In this document: piece after piece, positions 19,262 to 29,156 of the stretch
How positions within the stretch are numbered: the first letter of the stretch is position 1
Layout of the letters: each line of letters starts with the position of its first letter
Assembly: GCA_024236295.1 (NCBI GenBank)
Contig: JACKKT010000007.1
Coordinates: forward strand, 1-64,000
Origin: Kordiimonadaceae bacterium
GTDB taxonomy: Bacteria; Pseudomonadota; Alphaproteobacteria; Sphingomonadales; Emcibacteraceae
Reading direction: 5' to 3'
Length of the DNA: 64,000 nucleotides
Program-made: the position numbers and the translations under genes
Notes under the pieces: model-generated
Told to the model about the DNA's origin: nothing
The model's database searches: none
The model's input: the letters and a program-made list of their open reading frames with translations, nothing else

Positions 19262-20164
19262 ATGAAAGAAAAAAGAGTTAGTTTTGACTTTGAAGTTGAG
19301 TTTTCAAACGGGGGAGGTATTCAGGGACAGGGTTTTCGTTTGGATATTACTGGTGATGACATTGATGACCAGGCACTTGCGGATTATATCATTAAGGATA
19401 TGCGTTTGTTGATGGTCGGTGAAGTCCGGATTTTAAATAAAAAAATCATAGAGGAGCCACATAAACGATCAGTTTCAAATTCCACTGATGAAACGGTTTC
19501 TGAAAAGGTAAAAAAATATATAGATTTGAGCCATACGATAAGTAACGGGTTGATAACCTATAAAGGACTGCCTGCACCCTTAATTTGTGATCATTTATCA
19601 CACGTTCAATCCCGCGAAATGTATGACGAAGGGACAGAATTTCAGTTCGGACGTATAAATATGGTTGGCAACACTGGAACATATCTTGATACCCCTTATC
19701 ATCGTTATCCCGAAGGGCATGATTTATCGAAACTTTTACTAGATAAAGTATCAAATATTCCTGGGGTTGTTGTTCGCATAGGGGATATCAATAAACGTGC
19801 TATCGACTGGACAAATTTTGCGAGCATAAATGTTAAAGGAATGGCCGTTCTAGTAGAAACTGGGTGGTCACAAAATTGGGGGAGTGATCAGTATTTTGAA
19901 GGTCATCCGTATCTGACCGAAAAGGCAGCAATTTATCTGCGTGACCATGGCGCAACATTGGTTGGAATAGATTCTCTTAATATTGATGATTCATCAACAG
20001 GGTCAAGACCTGTACATTCCGTTTTATTAAGAGAAGAAATTCCAATTGTGGAGCATCTTTGTAATCTTCACTTATTGCCGCCTAGTGGATTTCACTTCAG
20101 CGCAATTCCGCCAAAAATAGAAAAGATTGGAACATTTCCTGTTCGTGCGCATGCCATTATTTGA
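19262..20164 (+). CDS. Cyclase-family (kynurenine formamidase-like) metal hydrolase with extra N-terminal domain
   Basis: 300 residues. Residues about 86-295 match the cyclase family (PF04199 type: KynB, isatin hydrolase, putative polyketide cyclases), opening with YIDLSHTISNGLITYKGLP. The usual HxGTHxDxPxH motif appears as NTGTYLDTPYHRYPEGHDL: Asp143 and His147 are kept, but the central His is Tyr141. Residues 1-65 form a separate alpha/beta-looking domain (FDFEVEFSNGGG, DDIDDQALADYIIKDMR) that most cyclases lack. It is translationally adjacent to the CGNR regulator. The substrate is unknown; a cyclic amide, lactone or formamide is inferred. A non-standard metal site or altered catalysis is possible. 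Confidence 0.8.
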   Translation: MKEKRVSFDFEVEFSNGGGIQGQGFRLDITGDDIDDQALADYIIKDMRLLMVGEVRILNKKIIEEPHKRSVSNSTDETVSEKVKKYIDLSHTISNGLITYKGLPAPLICDHLSHVQSREMYDEGTEFQFGRINMVGNTGTYLDTPYHRYPEGHDLSKLLLDKVSNIPGVVVRIGDINKRAIDWTNFASINVKGMAVLVETGWSQNWGSDQYFEGHPYLTEKAAIYLRDHGATLVGIDSLNIDDSSTGSRPVHSVLLREEIPIVEHLCNLHLLPPSGFHFSAIPPKIEKIGTFPVRAHAII

Positions 20165-20166
20165 AA

Positions 20167-20937
20167 TTAAATGCTTAACTCACACCAGACTGGGGTATGG
20201 TCGGATGGTTTTTCCTTGCCCCTTGGAGTGCGATCGATATCACAGTTAAGCAGTTTATCAGCAGCCGTCGGGCTAAGCAAAAGGTGGTCAATTCTGAGAC
20301 CATTATCTTTTTGCCAGGCACCAGCCTGATAATCCCAATAGGTAAAATGATGACCGCTTGGATGAAATACGCGTAGAGCATCTGTCAACCCAAGATTAAG
20401 AAGTGTGAAATACTTGTCACGGGACTCCGGTTGGACCAGAGCATCATTGGCAAAGCGGTGCATATCATAACAGTCTTCATCTTTCGGGCAGACATTATAA
20501 TCTCCGCCTAGTACCAGATCTTCTTCAAGGGTAAGGAGTTTTTTTGCACGCTCAACCAGTCTTTCCATCCAGCCAATTTTATAATCAAATTTGGGCCCGG
20601 GAAATGGGTTGCCATTTGGCAGATAAATACTGGCAACGCGTACATTATTTATAGTGGCTTCTATATATCGCGCCTGATCATCTTCATCATCACCGGGGAG
20701 ACCGATCATCACATCTTCAATTGGGTGTTTGGAAAGAATGGCAACGCCATTATAAGATTTCTGACCGTGGGTAACGATATTGTAGCCCAGTTCTTCTATT
20801 TCCATTGACGGGAAATTTTCATCAAGGCATTTAAGTTCCTGAAGCAGTGCTACATCCGGCTTAAACTCGGCAAGCCAGTCTGTCACCCGGGGAAGTCTGG
20901 CTTTGATCGAGTTTACGTTCCAGGAAGCAATTTTCAT
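20167..20937 (-). CDS. xthA: Exodeoxyribonuclease III
   Basis: 256 residues from ATG 20937, where the family start MKIASWNVNSIKARL is found; an upstream ATG at 20967 would run into erpA. EEP-fold nuclease with the metal-binding Glu in LLQELKC, the catalytic Asp/Asn segment GGDYNVCP and the C-terminal SDHTPVWCEL motif with the catalytic His. The enzyme nicks abasic sites in base excision repair and degrades DNA from 3' ends. It is immediately downstream of erpA, with five bases between, and converges with the cyclase gene. Confidence 0.95.
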   Translation of the reverse strand: MKIASWNVNSIKARLPRVTDWLAEFKPDVALLQELKCLDENFPSMEIEELGYNIVTHGQKSYNGVAILSKHPIEDVMIGLPGDDEDDQARYIEATINNVRVASIYLPNGNPFPGPKFDYKIGWMERLVERAKKLLTLEEDLVLGGDYNVCPKDEDCYDMHRFANDALVQPESRDKYFTLLNLGLTDALRVFHPSGHHFTYWDYQAGAWQKDNGLRIDHLLLSPTAADKLLNCDIDRTPRGKEKPSDHTPVWCELSI

Positions 20938-20942
20938 AAATA

Positions 20943-21284
20943 TTAAACCGCGAAAGAAGAACCGCAACCGCAGGAAGCGGTGGCATTTGGATTTTTTACA
21001 ACGAACATTGAACCGGCAAGTTCCTCAGTAAAATCAACTTCGGACCCCATAAGATACATGATCGAAAGGCCATCAACCAGCATAGTGGCGCCATCACGTT
21101 TAACCACAAGGTCATCATCTTTCATATCTTCTACAAGGGCAAAATCATATTGAAAGCCGCTACAGCCGCCGCCGTTAATAGTAATACGGAATTTAAGATT
21201 ATCGTTACCCTTGCTTTTAACAAGCGTATTAATACGTTTAGCCGCATTTGCGCTTAGGGTTACGGGTGAATTATCGTTTGTCAT
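20943..21284 (-). CDS. erpA: A-type iron-sulfur cluster insertion protein ErpA
   Basis: 113 residues. The three conserved cluster-ligating Cys are present: Cys41 in NGGGCSGFQY and Cys105/Cys107 in SCGCGSSFAV at the C-terminus. The protein receives [Fe-S] clusters from scaffolds and hands them to apo-enzymes, and many clients are seen here (indolepyruvate oxidoreductase, IorA). The erpA-xthA and divergent dgt-argS arrangement is typical of Alphaproteobacteria. Upstream there is a short inverted repeat (TGTTC-N6-GAACA) that might be regulatory. Confidence 0.95.
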   Translation of the reverse strand: MTNDNSPVTLSANAAKRINTLVKSKGNDNLKFRITINGGGCSGFQYDFALVEDMKDDDLVVKRDGATMLVDGLSIMYLMGSEVDFTEELAGSMFVVKNPNATASCGCGSSFAV

Positions 21285-21303
21285 TCTTTATATCCTGAGT
21301 ATT

Positions 21304-21319
21304 TGTTCTTACCTGAACA
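21304..21319. promoter_or_regulatory. Short inverted repeat upstream of erpA
   Basis: TGTTC-TTACCT-GAACA lies 20 bases before the erpA start, in the spacer shared with dgt. It is a perfect five-base dyad and a possible operator. It does not match the alphaproteobacterial LexA box, which is a direct repeat. Confidence 0.25.
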
Positions 21320-21422
21320 TTTTATTATATGTATGTTAGCCTAATGAATTGTCAATAGTAACAGAAAATGCGTATTATAGAAAAAAAGTTTTATAATTTA
21401 ATATATAGAATATGTGAAATTT

Positions 21423-22622
21423 ATGTCTGATTTTGAGATTTTTTCCCCAGAACCATGTTTTGCCCCATATGCTTTAAATCCGGAAAATGTCCGAAGAAGA
21501 TTATACCCCGAAGATGAAGCAACCACCCGGTCCGCCTTCCAAAGGGATCGGGACAGAATAATCCATTCTGGCGCCTTTCGCCGATTGATGCATAAAACAC
21601 AAGTTTTTGTTCATCATGTGGGGGACTATTACAGGACACGACTAACCCATTCAATTGAAGTGGCGCAAATCGCACGAAGTATTTCAAGGGCATTGGGGCT
21701 TAACGAGGATGTTACAGAAGCACTGGCCCTGGCACATGATTTTGGTCATACCCCATTTGGTCATGCCGGGGAGGACGCACTCGATGAAGCCATGAAACCA
21801 TATGCCGGTTTTGATCATAATGCACAGTCGCTCAGGGTAGTGACAAAACTTGAAAACCGCTACGCGGATTTTCCCGGCCTTAACTTGACCTGGGATGTTC
21901 TTGAAGGACTTGCAAAGCATAATGGTCCCTTATGCCAAAAGGGTGATTATTCAAATATCCATGTAAATTTCATAGAATATAACAATTTACATGATCTTGA
22001 GCTTCATACTTACGCAAGTCTGGAAGCGCAGGTTGCCGCCATTTCAGATGATATTGCCTATAACAGTCATGATGTTGCTGATGGGGTGCGAGCAGGTCTT
22101 CTAAGTTTTGAGCAATTTGAAGAAGTCCCGCTTGTCAAAAATCACGTTCGTGAAGTTAGGGATAAATATGGCAGGCTTGACCCAAGCCGGGAACAACACG
22201 AAATAACCCGCAGGATAATAAGCCAGCTTATAAATGATGTTATTAATACGACAAAAAATAACCTGCATGAACTTAAACCGCAATCGGTATATGATATAAG
22301 ATATGCCGGAAAGACCATTGCAAATTTTTCAGATGAAATGAGAAATCAAGATAAAGCATTGAAAAAATTTCTAATGAAGAATATGTATCGTCATTATAAA
22401 GTGAACCGTATGTCAAGTAAGGCAAGAAGGGTTGTGAATGAACTCTTTACCCTATACTTAAATGAGCCGGATTGTTTGCCAACAGACTGGCGGCAAGCAA
22501 CGGAAGGAAAAGAAGAAATCGAAAAGGCCAGATTGGTTGCAGATTTCATCGCCGGAATGACGGATCGGTTTGCGTTACTTGAACATAAAAGATTATATGA
22601 TACATCGACATTTGAATTATGA
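21423..22622 (+). CDS. dgt: Deoxyguanosinetriphosphate triphosphohydrolase-like protein
   Basis: 399 residues from ATG 21423 (a GTG at 21414 is also in frame; neither has an obvious ribosome binding site). HD-superfamily hydrolase. The metal site is visible as [19 protein letters not shown], then [26 protein letters not shown] and later [10 protein letters not shown]. The family cleaves dGTP to deoxyguanosine and triphosphate, helping dNTP balance. The last four bases of the stop overlap the argS start (ATGA), so the two are translationally coupled. It is the first gene of a long operon that appears to run to 32.9 kb. Confidence 0.93.
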   Translation: MSDFEIFSPEPCFAPYALNPENVRRRLYPEDEATTRSAFQRDRDRIIHSGAFRRLMHKTQVFVHHVGDYYRTRLTHSIEVAQIARSISRALGLNEDVTEALALAHDFGHTPFGHAGEDALDEAMKPYAGFDHNAQSLRVVTKLENRYADFPGLNLTWDVLEGLAKHNGPLCQKGDYSNIHVNFIEYNNLHDLELHTYASLEAQVAAISDDIAYNSHDVADGVRAGLLSFEQFEEVPLVKNHVREVRDKYGRLDPSREQHEITRRIISQLINDVINTTKNNLHELKPQSVYDIRYAGKTIANFSDEMRNQDKALKKFLMKNMYRHYKVNRMSSKARRVVNELFTLYLNEPDCLPTDWRQATEGKEEIEKARLVADFIAGMTDRFALLEHKRLYDTSTFEL

Positions 22623-24370
22623 ATATATTTAAAGATTTCCAGAAAAATATTGAGGGTATTATTTTATCCTTAAGTGAAAGCGGTAAATTCCCAAAAGGGA
22701 TGGACCTGGGGAATATAACCGCTGAAGCACCACGCGATGCCAGCCATGGTGATATAGCGACCAATGCTGCTATGGTGCTGGTAAAACAGGCGAGCATGAA
22801 GCCCCGCGATATTGCCGAACTTATTGCCGCCTCACTTAGTGAAATTGACAGTGTCGACAGTGTTGAAATTGCCGGTCCAGGATTTATCAATATTCGCCTC
22901 AATGACACTTTTATTCAAAATCAGGTATCCAGCATTATTGAACAAGGTATTGATTATGGTCGAAGTGACTATGGTAAAGGCGAAAAAGTCAACGTTGAAT
23001 ATGTGTCCGTTAATCCGACAGGCCCGCTGCATGTAGGACATTGCCGCGGTGCAGTATTCGGGGATGCTTTGGCAACTCTGCTGGACCATGTCGGCTATGA
23101 TGTGACGAAGGAATATTACATAAATGATGCCGGTGGACAGATCGATGTGCTGGCACGCTCAACATATATCCGTTATTTGGAAGCGCTCGGTGAAAAAATT
23201 GATGAAATTCCGGAAGGTCTCTATCCGGGAAAATATCTGATCCCAGTTGGCCAGGCTCTGGCCGAAAAATATGGGGACATTTGGAAAGGCAAGGATGAAA
23301 GTGATTGGCTCTATACAATAAGAGCCTTTGCCACCAATGCCATGATGGACCTTATCCGTGAGGATTTGGAAACACTGGGCATCCGACATGAAATATTCTT
23401 TTCAGAACTGACACTCCATGAAAATGGCGGTATAGAGAAAGCCCTTAAACAGCTAAATGAAAAAGGCCTTATTTATACAGGTGTTCTTGAGCCGCCAAAG
23501 GGAAAATTGCCGGATGATTGGGAAGAGCGCCCTCAGACACTGTTCAAATCGACATTATTTGGGGATGACGTTGACCGTGCCCTTAAAAAATCTGACGGGT
23601 CATGGACATATTTTGCGGCTGACGTTGCCTATCATAGTGATAAGGTTGATCGTGGGTTCAATAAAATGATCGATGTTTGGGGCGCTGATCATGGTGGATA
23701 TGTCAAACGTGTTCAGTCAGCAGTCAATGCACTTAGTGATGGGAAAGCTGAACTGGATGTCAGACTTTGTCAGATGGTAAAGCTGCTGCGCAGTGGCGAT
23801 CCAGCAAAAATGTCAAAACGTTCAGGTAATTTTGTTACACTTCGTGACATTGTTGAAGAAGTCGGCAAGGATGTTGTGCGATTTATCATGCTCACCCGTA
23901 AAAATGACGCTTCTCTTGATTTTGATTTTGCGAAAGTTACAGAGCAATCAAAAGATAATCCCGTCTTTTATGTGCAGTATGGTCATGCACGTGTATATTC
24001 GGTTCTGAATAAGGCGGCAGGGGCTTTTTCGGGCATGGATGTATCAGACTCAGCATTGATGAATGCTGATCTGAGCCTGCTAACTGATGAAAGCGAGCTG
24101 CAGCTGATTAAAACCATGGCCAATTGGCCGCGTATTGTCGAAAGCGCCGCTATCGCCCATGAGCCACACAGAATTTCATATTATCTTTATGATCTGGCAT
24201 CGGAGTTTCATACGCTTTGGAGTAAAGGTAATGACAGGCTTGATCTGCGCTTTATTATTGATGATAATGAGGCACTTACGCTAAGTCGACTGGCAATGAT
24301 AAAAGCATTTTCAAAAATTATTGCTGCGGGGCTAAATATTCTGGGCGTCAAGCCTGTTGAAGAAATGTAA
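22619..24370 (+). CDS. argS: Arginyl-tRNA synthetase
   Basis: 583 residues, the expected length for a class I enzyme. The N-terminal Add1 domain is followed by the HIGH-like signature [13 protein letters not shown] (His138-His141) and the KMSKR loop (residues 397-401, [11 protein letters not shown]). The anticodon-binding DALR domain is at the C-terminus, with the family's tail [14 protein letters not shown] ending here as [10 protein letters not shown]. It charges tRNA-Arg. It overlaps dgt by four bases and is followed by a SPOR-domain gene, a conserved alphaproteobacterial order. Confidence 0.97.
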   Translation: MNIFKDFQKNIEGIILSLSESGKFPKGMDLGNITAEAPRDASHGDIATNAAMVLVKQASMKPRDIAELIAASLSEIDSVDSVEIAGPGFINIRLNDTFIQNQVSSIIEQGIDYGRSDYGKGEKVNVEYVSVNPTGPLHVGHCRGAVFGDALATLLDHVGYDVTKEYYINDAGGQIDVLARSTYIRYLEALGEKIDEIPEGLYPGKYLIPVGQALAEKYGDIWKGKDESDWLYTIRAFATNAMMDLIREDLETLGIRHEIFFSELTLHENGGIEKALKQLNEKGLIYTGVLEPPKGKLPDDWEERPQTLFKSTLFGDDVDRALKKSDGSWTYFAADVAYHSDKVDRGFNKMIDVWGADHGGYVKRVQSAVNALSDGKAELDVRLCQMVKLLRSGDPAKMSKRSGNFVTLRDIVEEVGKDVVRFIMLTRKNDASLDFDFAKVTEQSKDNPVFYVQYGHARVYSVLNKAAGAFSGMDVSDSALMNADLSLLTDESELQLIKTMANWPRIVESAAIAHEPHRISYYLYDLASEFHTLWSKGNDRLDLRFIIDDNEALTLSRLAMIKAFSKIIAAGLNILGVKPVEEM

Positions 24371-24392
24371 ATTGTAACAAGGGGTTATAAAA

Positions 24393-25136
24393 TTGGCCAA
24401 ACAAAATTCAGATAACGCATCATGGCTGCGCCCAATCCCTGAGGAATTTAAAAGAAAAGGAATGACATCCAAAAGAAGGATGATTTTGTCGGCCGTGACC
24501 GTCGTTGTACTGGTCGGGTTTTGTTTGCTTATCTGGATGAGCTATACATCTGATACTTCGGAATTGGGACCGGTACCGGTCATCCATGCTGACGGTGCTG
24601 TGGTTAAGGTAAAACCTGATGAGCCGGGTGGAAAGGAAATTAGATTTCAGGATAAGGAAGTCTTTAACAGAGTAGATAATATACCCGCTGAAGAAGTTGA
24701 TGTCATTGCATCAAGTTCAGAAATTCCTCTTAAACGTCCGGTAAAACCGGAAGAAGAACAAGTGGCAGAGGAGGCTCCGGCAGAAGCACCAAAAATACTG
24801 GAGAAAGCAGCGGATGAGGCTGATAAAATTGCCCCTGCTGCAGCATCCGTCCCTGCGCCGGCTCCGGTCAAAAAAGCAGCACCAGCCGGAAATTATATGA
24901 TCCAAATTGGGGCTTTCGCCGAAAAAAGCAAAGCCGAGGCATTTTGGGCAACTGTAAAGAAAAACAACAATTCAGTTCTCGCAAATTTATCACCTGTTTA
25001 TATGCGTGTTGATCTTGGTACAAAAGGCGTATTGTACCGTGTCCGTGGTGGCATGATCGATGACCGAAAATCTGCGGATAATATTTGTGAAAAACTGAAA
25101 CAAAACAATCAAAATTGCCTGGTGGTAACAAATTAG
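24393..25136 (+). CDS. SPOR-domain inner-membrane cell-division protein
   Basis: 247 residues starting at TTG 24393, supported by AAGGGG eight bases upstream. A short cytoplasmic N-terminus is followed by one membrane segment (residues about 30-50), then a long Ala/Pro/Glu-rich periplasmic linker. The C-terminal SPOR domain starts around residue 168 (YMIQIGAFAEKSKAEAFWATV), with VDLGTKGVLYRVRGG. SPOR domains bind glycan strands stripped of stem peptides, placing the protein at the division septum. The argS-SPOR-nagZ order is common in Alphaproteobacteria. The nagZ ATG follows the stop codon directly. Confidence 0.9.
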   Translation: MAKQNSDNASWLRPIPEEFKRKGMTSKRRMILSAVTVVVLVGFCLLIWMSYTSDTSELGPVPVIHADGAVVKVKPDEPGGKEIRFQDKEVFNRVDNIPAEEVDVIASSSEIPLKRPVKPEEEQVAEEAPAEAPKILEKAADEADKIAPAAASVPAPAPVKKAAPAGNYMIQIGAFAEKSKAEAFWATVKKNNNSVLANLSPVYMRVDLGTKGVLYRVRGGMIDDRKSADNICEKLKQNNQNCLVVTN

Positions 25137-26150
25137 ATGTTTCATCCTGTAATCACAGATGTTGAGGGGCTTGTAATAAGTGCTGAAGAACGTGCGCTGT
25201 TTAAGGAATTCCGCCCATATGGTTTTATATTATTTCAAAGAAATTGTGATAATCCTGATCAGGTAAAAAATCTTACCGATCAGATGAAAGAGGTTATAGG
25301 CAATCCTGATGCACCCATCCTTATAGATCAGGAAGGAGGAAGGGTTGCACGTCTAAAACCTCCACATTGGCCCATATACCCAGCGGCAGGGACATATTCC
25401 AAATTTTATGATGTAAATCCTGAACTGGCTGCTGCTGCCGTTCAGGTTCATGCGCGGCTTATAGCATCTGACCTGATAAAAATTGGCATCAATGTAGATT
25501 GTTTCCCGGTTGCTGATATTTATTATGAAGGTGCCGATAAAGTCATCGGCGACCGCGCCTATGGTGATAATGCTAACAAAGTTACAACATTGGCTCGTGC
25601 AGCTGCGGAAGGAATGATTGCCGGCGGTGTTACACCAGTGATTAAGCATATTCCTGGGCATGGTCGGGCTGATGTGGACAGCCATAAATCACTACCGAAA
25701 GTGGATACGACCCTTGATGAACTTAAGAAAACGGATTTTATCCCTTTCAGAAAATTAAATGATTTTCCCTGTGCCATGACGGCACATGTTATTTATAGTG
25801 CCATCGACAGTGAAAATTGTGCCACCATTTCAAGAAAAATTATAGGGGAAATTATCCGTGGTGAAATTGCATTTAGAGGCGTTCTTTTTTCCGATGATCT
25901 TTCCATGAAGGCCCTTAATAAGGCACCAGAACAAAATGCACGGGATGCGCTTGCGGCGGGTTGTGATCTTGCATTACACTGTAACGGAACATTGGAAGAG
26001 CGCCGTGCCGTACTTAACGCAACGACTGATAAACAATTATCTGCGGAAAACAGGTTGGATTATTTCTTTAAAAAGAAACGAATTTCAAGTGAAATTGACC
26101 ATGACCAACTATACGACTGGCTTTCAGACGTTATAAAAGGGTATGAATAA
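25137..26150 (+). CDS. nagZ: Beta-N-acetylhexosaminidase
   Basis: 337 residues. Glycoside hydrolase family 3, single-domain NagZ type. Signatures are LIDQEGGRVARL near residue 62, the active-site loop KHIPGHG (Lys170-Gly176) followed by DVDSHKSLP with the general-acid/base Asp-His dyad, and the nucleophile Asp in FSDDLSMKAL. It removes GlcNAc from 1,6-anhydro-muropeptides in cytoplasmic cell-wall recycling. It abuts the SPOR gene and the M50 protease gene (two-base gap), so it is part of the operon. Confidence 0.95.
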   Translation: MFHPVITDVEGLVISAEERALFKEFRPYGFILFQRNCDNPDQVKNLTDQMKEVIGNPDAPILIDQEGGRVARLKPPHWPIYPAAGTYSKFYDVNPELAAAAVQVHARLIASDLIKIGINVDCFPVADIYYEGADKVIGDRAYGDNANKVTTLARAAAEGMIAGGVTPVIKHIPGHGRADVDSHKSLPKVDTTLDELKKTDFIPFRKLNDFPCAMTAHVIYSAIDSENCATISRKIIGEIIRGEIAFRGVLFSDDLSMKALNKAPEQNARDALAAGCDLALHCNGTLEERRAVLNATTDKQLSAENRLDYFFKKKRISSEIDHDQLYDWLSDVIKGYE

Positions 26151-26152
26151 GT

Positions 26153-26833
26153 ATGGAAGAAACCATTCAAAATCTGACAGTGATGGCAATTCCCTTGCTG
26201 CTTGCAATTACCCTGCACGAAGCTGCCCATGGCTGGGTGGCCTGGAAACTCGGGGATAATACAGCAAAAATGATGGGACGGGTGAGCTTCAACCCGCTGG
26301 TTCATATTGATCCGTTTGGAACAATAATTTTGCCTGCATTGTTAATTTTTTCTGGCTCTGGCTTTTTATTCGGCTACGCTAAACCTGTTCCGGTAAATTT
26401 CAGGGCACTTAATAATCCGCGTCGTGATATGGTATTGGTCGCTCTTGCTGGTCCTGGCGCAAATATACTTTTATTACTTGTAGCAGCACTGGCAATGAAT
26501 TTTATTGGCGCCATTCCTGGCGTTGCCAATGAATGGGTCGGGTTAAATCTATCTTATATGATTTTTATTAATGCCATTCTTGCCGTGTTTAATATGCTGC
26601 CTCTACCGCCGTTAGATGGCGGCCGTGTTGCAGTCGGCATTTTACCGAATTTTATTTCCCGTCCACTTAGTCGGCTAGAACCATACGGTATGCTGATATT
26701 AATTATGCTTATATTTATTATTCCGGTTGCCGCCGGTTATCTGGGGTTCAATTTTAATCTGTTTCAACATCTTATCGGGCCACCCGTTGAATATATTGTT
26801 TCTATTGCCGATAAATTAACAAGGTTGTTTTGA
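26153..26833 (+). CDS. Site-2 protease family (M50) membrane metalloprotease
   Basis: 226 residues with about six membrane segments. The zinc motif HEAAH (His22, Glu23, His26) lies in the first helix, and the third ligand region is LPPLDGGRV in a later helix. This is the short rhomboid-like S2P class (YwhC type) without a PDZ domain, unlike RseP. Substrates are not predictable from sequence. It sits between nagZ and scpA with spacers of only one or two bases, so it is co-transcribed with housekeeping genes. Confidence 0.9.
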   Translation: MEETIQNLTVMAIPLLLAITLHEAAHGWVAWKLGDNTAKMMGRVSFNPLVHIDPFGTIILPALLIFSGSGFLFGYAKPVPVNFRALNNPRRDMVLVALAGPGANILLLLVAALAMNFIGAIPGVANEWVGLNLSYMIFINAILAVFNMLPLPPLDGGRVAVGILPNFISRPLSRLEPYGMLILIMLIFIIPVAAGYLGFNFNLFQHLIGPPVEYIVSIADKLTRLF

Positions 26834-26834
26834 T

Positions 26835-27668
26835 ATGAGCGATGACTGGGATAATGACATTGCTGATTTTGAAATGCCAAATCCGCGGCTAACTGGACTG
26901 GATGATCTTGATGACGAAGAACGGCTCATTGTCGATATCGAGGGCTTTGAAGGACCACTTGATGTCCTCCTGGCCTTATCCCGAACCCAAAAGGTTGATT
27001 TAAAGCAGATATCAATTCTGGAACTGGTTAAACAGTATCTTGAATTTGTCAATAAAGCGAGAGCATTAAGGCTGGAACTGGCGGCTGATTATCTTGTAAT
27101 GGCGGCCTGGCTTGCCTATCTAAAATCACGACTTCTATTGCCGGAGGAGGATAGCGAGGACGAGCTTTCAGCAGAAGAATTGGCAGCACGACTGACCCAT
27201 CAGCTTGCCCGCCTGAATGCCATGCGAGAAAGAGCAGCAATCTTAATGTCAAGAAATCAGATGGGACGTGATGTGTTTGCACGAGGTGCGCCGGAAGCTG
27301 TGATTATTACCCGTTATCATACTTATGATCTAAGTATGTATGAGCTTCTTAAAGCTTACGCAGAACATAAGACCAGAGAAGCTGTTGCTGATATTCAGAT
27401 TTTCAAGCGAAATGTTTATACACTTGATCAGGCTATTGAAAGGCTTTCTGACATGTTAGGGCTGGCTCTAGACTGGACCAGCCTTGAGCAGTTCCTGCCG
27501 AGCGGGATTGAGGATATCCAGCTTATAAAATCAACAAAGGCAAGCATGTTTAGTGCATCACTGGAACTCGCAAAAATGGGCAGGGCGGAACTTGAACAAA
27601 AGCAATTATTTGGCCCATTATTTATCCGTGGCCGTAAGCAGGACCCAATTGAGGAGGAAAATGAATGA
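26835..27668 (+). CDS. scpA: Segregation and condensation protein A
   Basis: 277 residues. The kleisin subunit of the SMC-ScpAB condensin. The N-terminal SMC-binding region reads VDIEGFEGPLDVLLALSRTQKVDL, followed by LAADYLVMAAWLAYLKSRLLLP, both characteristic. The C-terminal winged helix (residues about 190-265) should contact the SMC head. Its last four bases overlap the start of scpB. It compacts and helps segregate the chromosome. Confidence 0.95.
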   Translation: MSDDWDNDIADFEMPNPRLTGLDDLDDEERLIVDIEGFEGPLDVLLALSRTQKVDLKQISILELVKQYLEFVNKARALRLELAADYLVMAAWLAYLKSRLLLPEEDSEDELSAEELAARLTHQLARLNAMRERAAILMSRNQMGRDVFARGAPEAVIITRYHTYDLSMYELLKAYAEHKTREAVADIQIFKRNVYTLDQAIERLSDMLGLALDWTSLEQFLPSGIEDIQLIKSTKASMFSASLELAKMGRAELEQKQLFGPLFIRGRKQDPIEEENE

Positions 27669-28297
27669 ACCATCATGAACAAATGAGAATTTGTGAAGCC
27701 CTTTTATTTGCCTCTGATCGGCCACTGTCCTCTATTGCATTAGCGGAGCAATTGCCGGAAGGCAGCGATGCTCATGCGATTCTGGAAGATTTGCAAAAAA
27801 AATATAAGGATAGCGGTGTAAATCTTGTCGAAGTAGCCGGAAAATGGATGTTCCAGACGGCGTCTGATTTAGCATTTCTTCTTAGAAAAGAAGAAGAAAA
27901 AGAAAGAAAACTATCACGTGCCGCTGTTGAAACGCTGGCGATAATTGCTTACCATCAACCAGTAACTCGGGCAGAGATCGAAGAGATTCGAGGCGTCGGT
28001 GTCAGCAAGGGAACCATTGATGTGTTAATGGAAGCCATATGGGTAAAGCCTGTTGGGCGGAGAAGAACGCCAGGCAGACCAATGACTTACGGAACAACCG
28101 AAGATTTTCTTGTACAGTTCGGATTAAATAGTGTAAAAGACTTACCTGGCATTTCTGAGCTTAAAGCAGCAGGTTTTCTTGATAATGTGAACACATCAAG
28201 GCTTAACCTTTTAAGTGATGAAAAACCGGATGAAGAGCAACCCGACCTGCCGATGGATGATGATGAAAGCAGTTCAGAGGAGCAGGTAATCTCTTAA
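27665..28297 (+). CDS. scpB: Segregation and condensation protein B
   Basis: 210 residues. Tandem winged helices with the family motif SRAAVETLAIIAYHQPVTRAEIE and the downstream RGVGVSKGTIDVL. The acidic tail (EEQPDLPMDDDESSSEE) is low-complexity. It dimerises and binds ScpA in the SMC complex. It overlaps scpA by four bases. A spacer of about 100 bases to tatA contains a small hairpin. Confidence 0.94.
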   Translation: MNHHEQMRICEALLFASDRPLSSIALAEQLPEGSDAHAILEDLQKKYKDSGVNLVEVAGKWMFQTASDLAFLLRKEEEKERKLSRAAVETLAIIAYHQPVTRAEIEEIRGVGVSKGTIDVLMEAIWVKPVGRRRTPGRPMTYGTTEDFLVQFGLNSVKDLPGISELKAAGFLDNVNTSRLNLLSDEKPDEEQPDLPMDDDESSSEEQVIS

Positions 28298-28325
28298 AAT
28301 ATATATTTCTATTGATTTCCTGCCC

Positions 28326-28340
28326 AAGATCGTTGATCTT
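28326..28340 (+). terminator. Small hairpin between scpB and tatA
   Basis: AAGATC-GTT-GATCTT followed by TTG. The stem is short, so it is more likely an attenuator or processing site than a full terminator. Confidence 0.3.
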
Positions 28341-28401
28341 TTGCGTGAAAATATCTCTGTTTATGTACAGGGTTAACTTGAAATATTGAAGGAAAAAGAT
28401 A

Positions 28402-28638
28402 ATGGGAAATGTAGGAATCTGGCAACTTGTAATTGTCGCCGTCATCGTAGTTTTATTATTCGGCAGAGGAAAAATTTCCGGACTTATGGGTGATGTCGCC
28501 CAGGGAATCAAAAGCTTTAAAAAAGGCATGGCTGAGGATGATGAGCCTGCTCAAACTGTTGAACAGAAAAATATCGAACAAAAATCTGAATCTGTTGCCA
28601 CAGAGCAGAAAAAACAAACTTCTGAAAACGCAGATTAA
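28402..28638 (+). CDS. tatA: Sec-independent translocase protein TatA
   Basis: 78 residues. One N-terminal membrane helix ([41 protein letters not shown] layout) with the FGRGK hinge and the amphipathic helix, then a charged tail. TatA oligomers form the size-variable passage for folded Tat substrates. AAGGAAAAAG is upstream of the start. The tatABC order follows. Likely clients in this window include the two IorB proteins, which carry twin-arginine signals. Confidence 0.95.
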   Translation: MGNVGIWQLVIVAVIVVLLFGRGKISGLMGDVAQGIKSFKKGMAEDDEPAQTVEQKNIEQKSESVATEQKKQTSENAD

Positions 28639-28667
28639 TTTTATCTAACCACAGGTCGGAATCAAAA

Positions 28668-29156
28668 ATGTTTGATGTTGGATTTCCAGAACTTTTTATT
28701 ATTGCAGTGCTGGCAATTATATTTGTTGGTCCTAAAGACCTGCCGAAAGTTGTTCGCTCGGGTATGACATTGATGCGCAAGATCCGGGAAATGGGTAGGG
28801 AATTTCAGGACGGTGTCAAAAAAATGGCTGATGAGGTTGAGCTTGAAGCTGTAACACGCAAGCTCAACGAAGCAGCAAATATTCCGCTTGAAGATGCAGG
28901 GTCGAAGAAAAAAGAGGATAGTGCGTCAAATGAATTCGCAGATTATAAAGAATTTGATTATGACGAATATGACTATGATCATGGCGGATATTCCCCTTCA
29001 GCCAAAAGCAAGAAAAAGGATACAGTAAAAGACTCAGCATCCAATGATGAGGCTGAAAATGAGCAACCCGCCGATAAAGCAGAAAATCCTGTAGAAACTG
29101 CATCTGAACAAGCATCTGAGAATGCCAACGAAAATAAGAGTAAACAAGATGTCTGA
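28668..29156 (+). CDS. tatB: Sec-independent translocase protein TatB
   Basis: 162 residues. The N-terminal helix MFDVGFPELFIIAVLAIIFV with the following GPKDLPKVVRSG and amphipathic helix (LMRKIREMGREFQDGVKKMADEVE) is typical. The C-terminal half is a long acidic, Ser/Lys/Asp-rich tail. With TatC it recognises twin-arginine signal peptides. Its stop overlaps the tatC start by eight bases. Confidence 0.95.
   Translation: MFDVGFPELFIIAVLAIIFVGPKDLPKVVRSGMTLMRKIREMGREFQDGVKKMADEVELEAVTRKLNEAANIPLEDAGSKKKEDSASNEFADYKEFDYDEYDYDHGGYSPSAKSKKKDTVKDSASNDEAENEQPADKAENPVETASEQASENANENKSKQDV

Noticed and set aside
21304..21319. LexA box upstream of erpA
   Set aside because: Alphaproteobacterial LexA sites are direct GTTC-N7-GTTC repeats; this is an inverted repeat with a six-base spacer.
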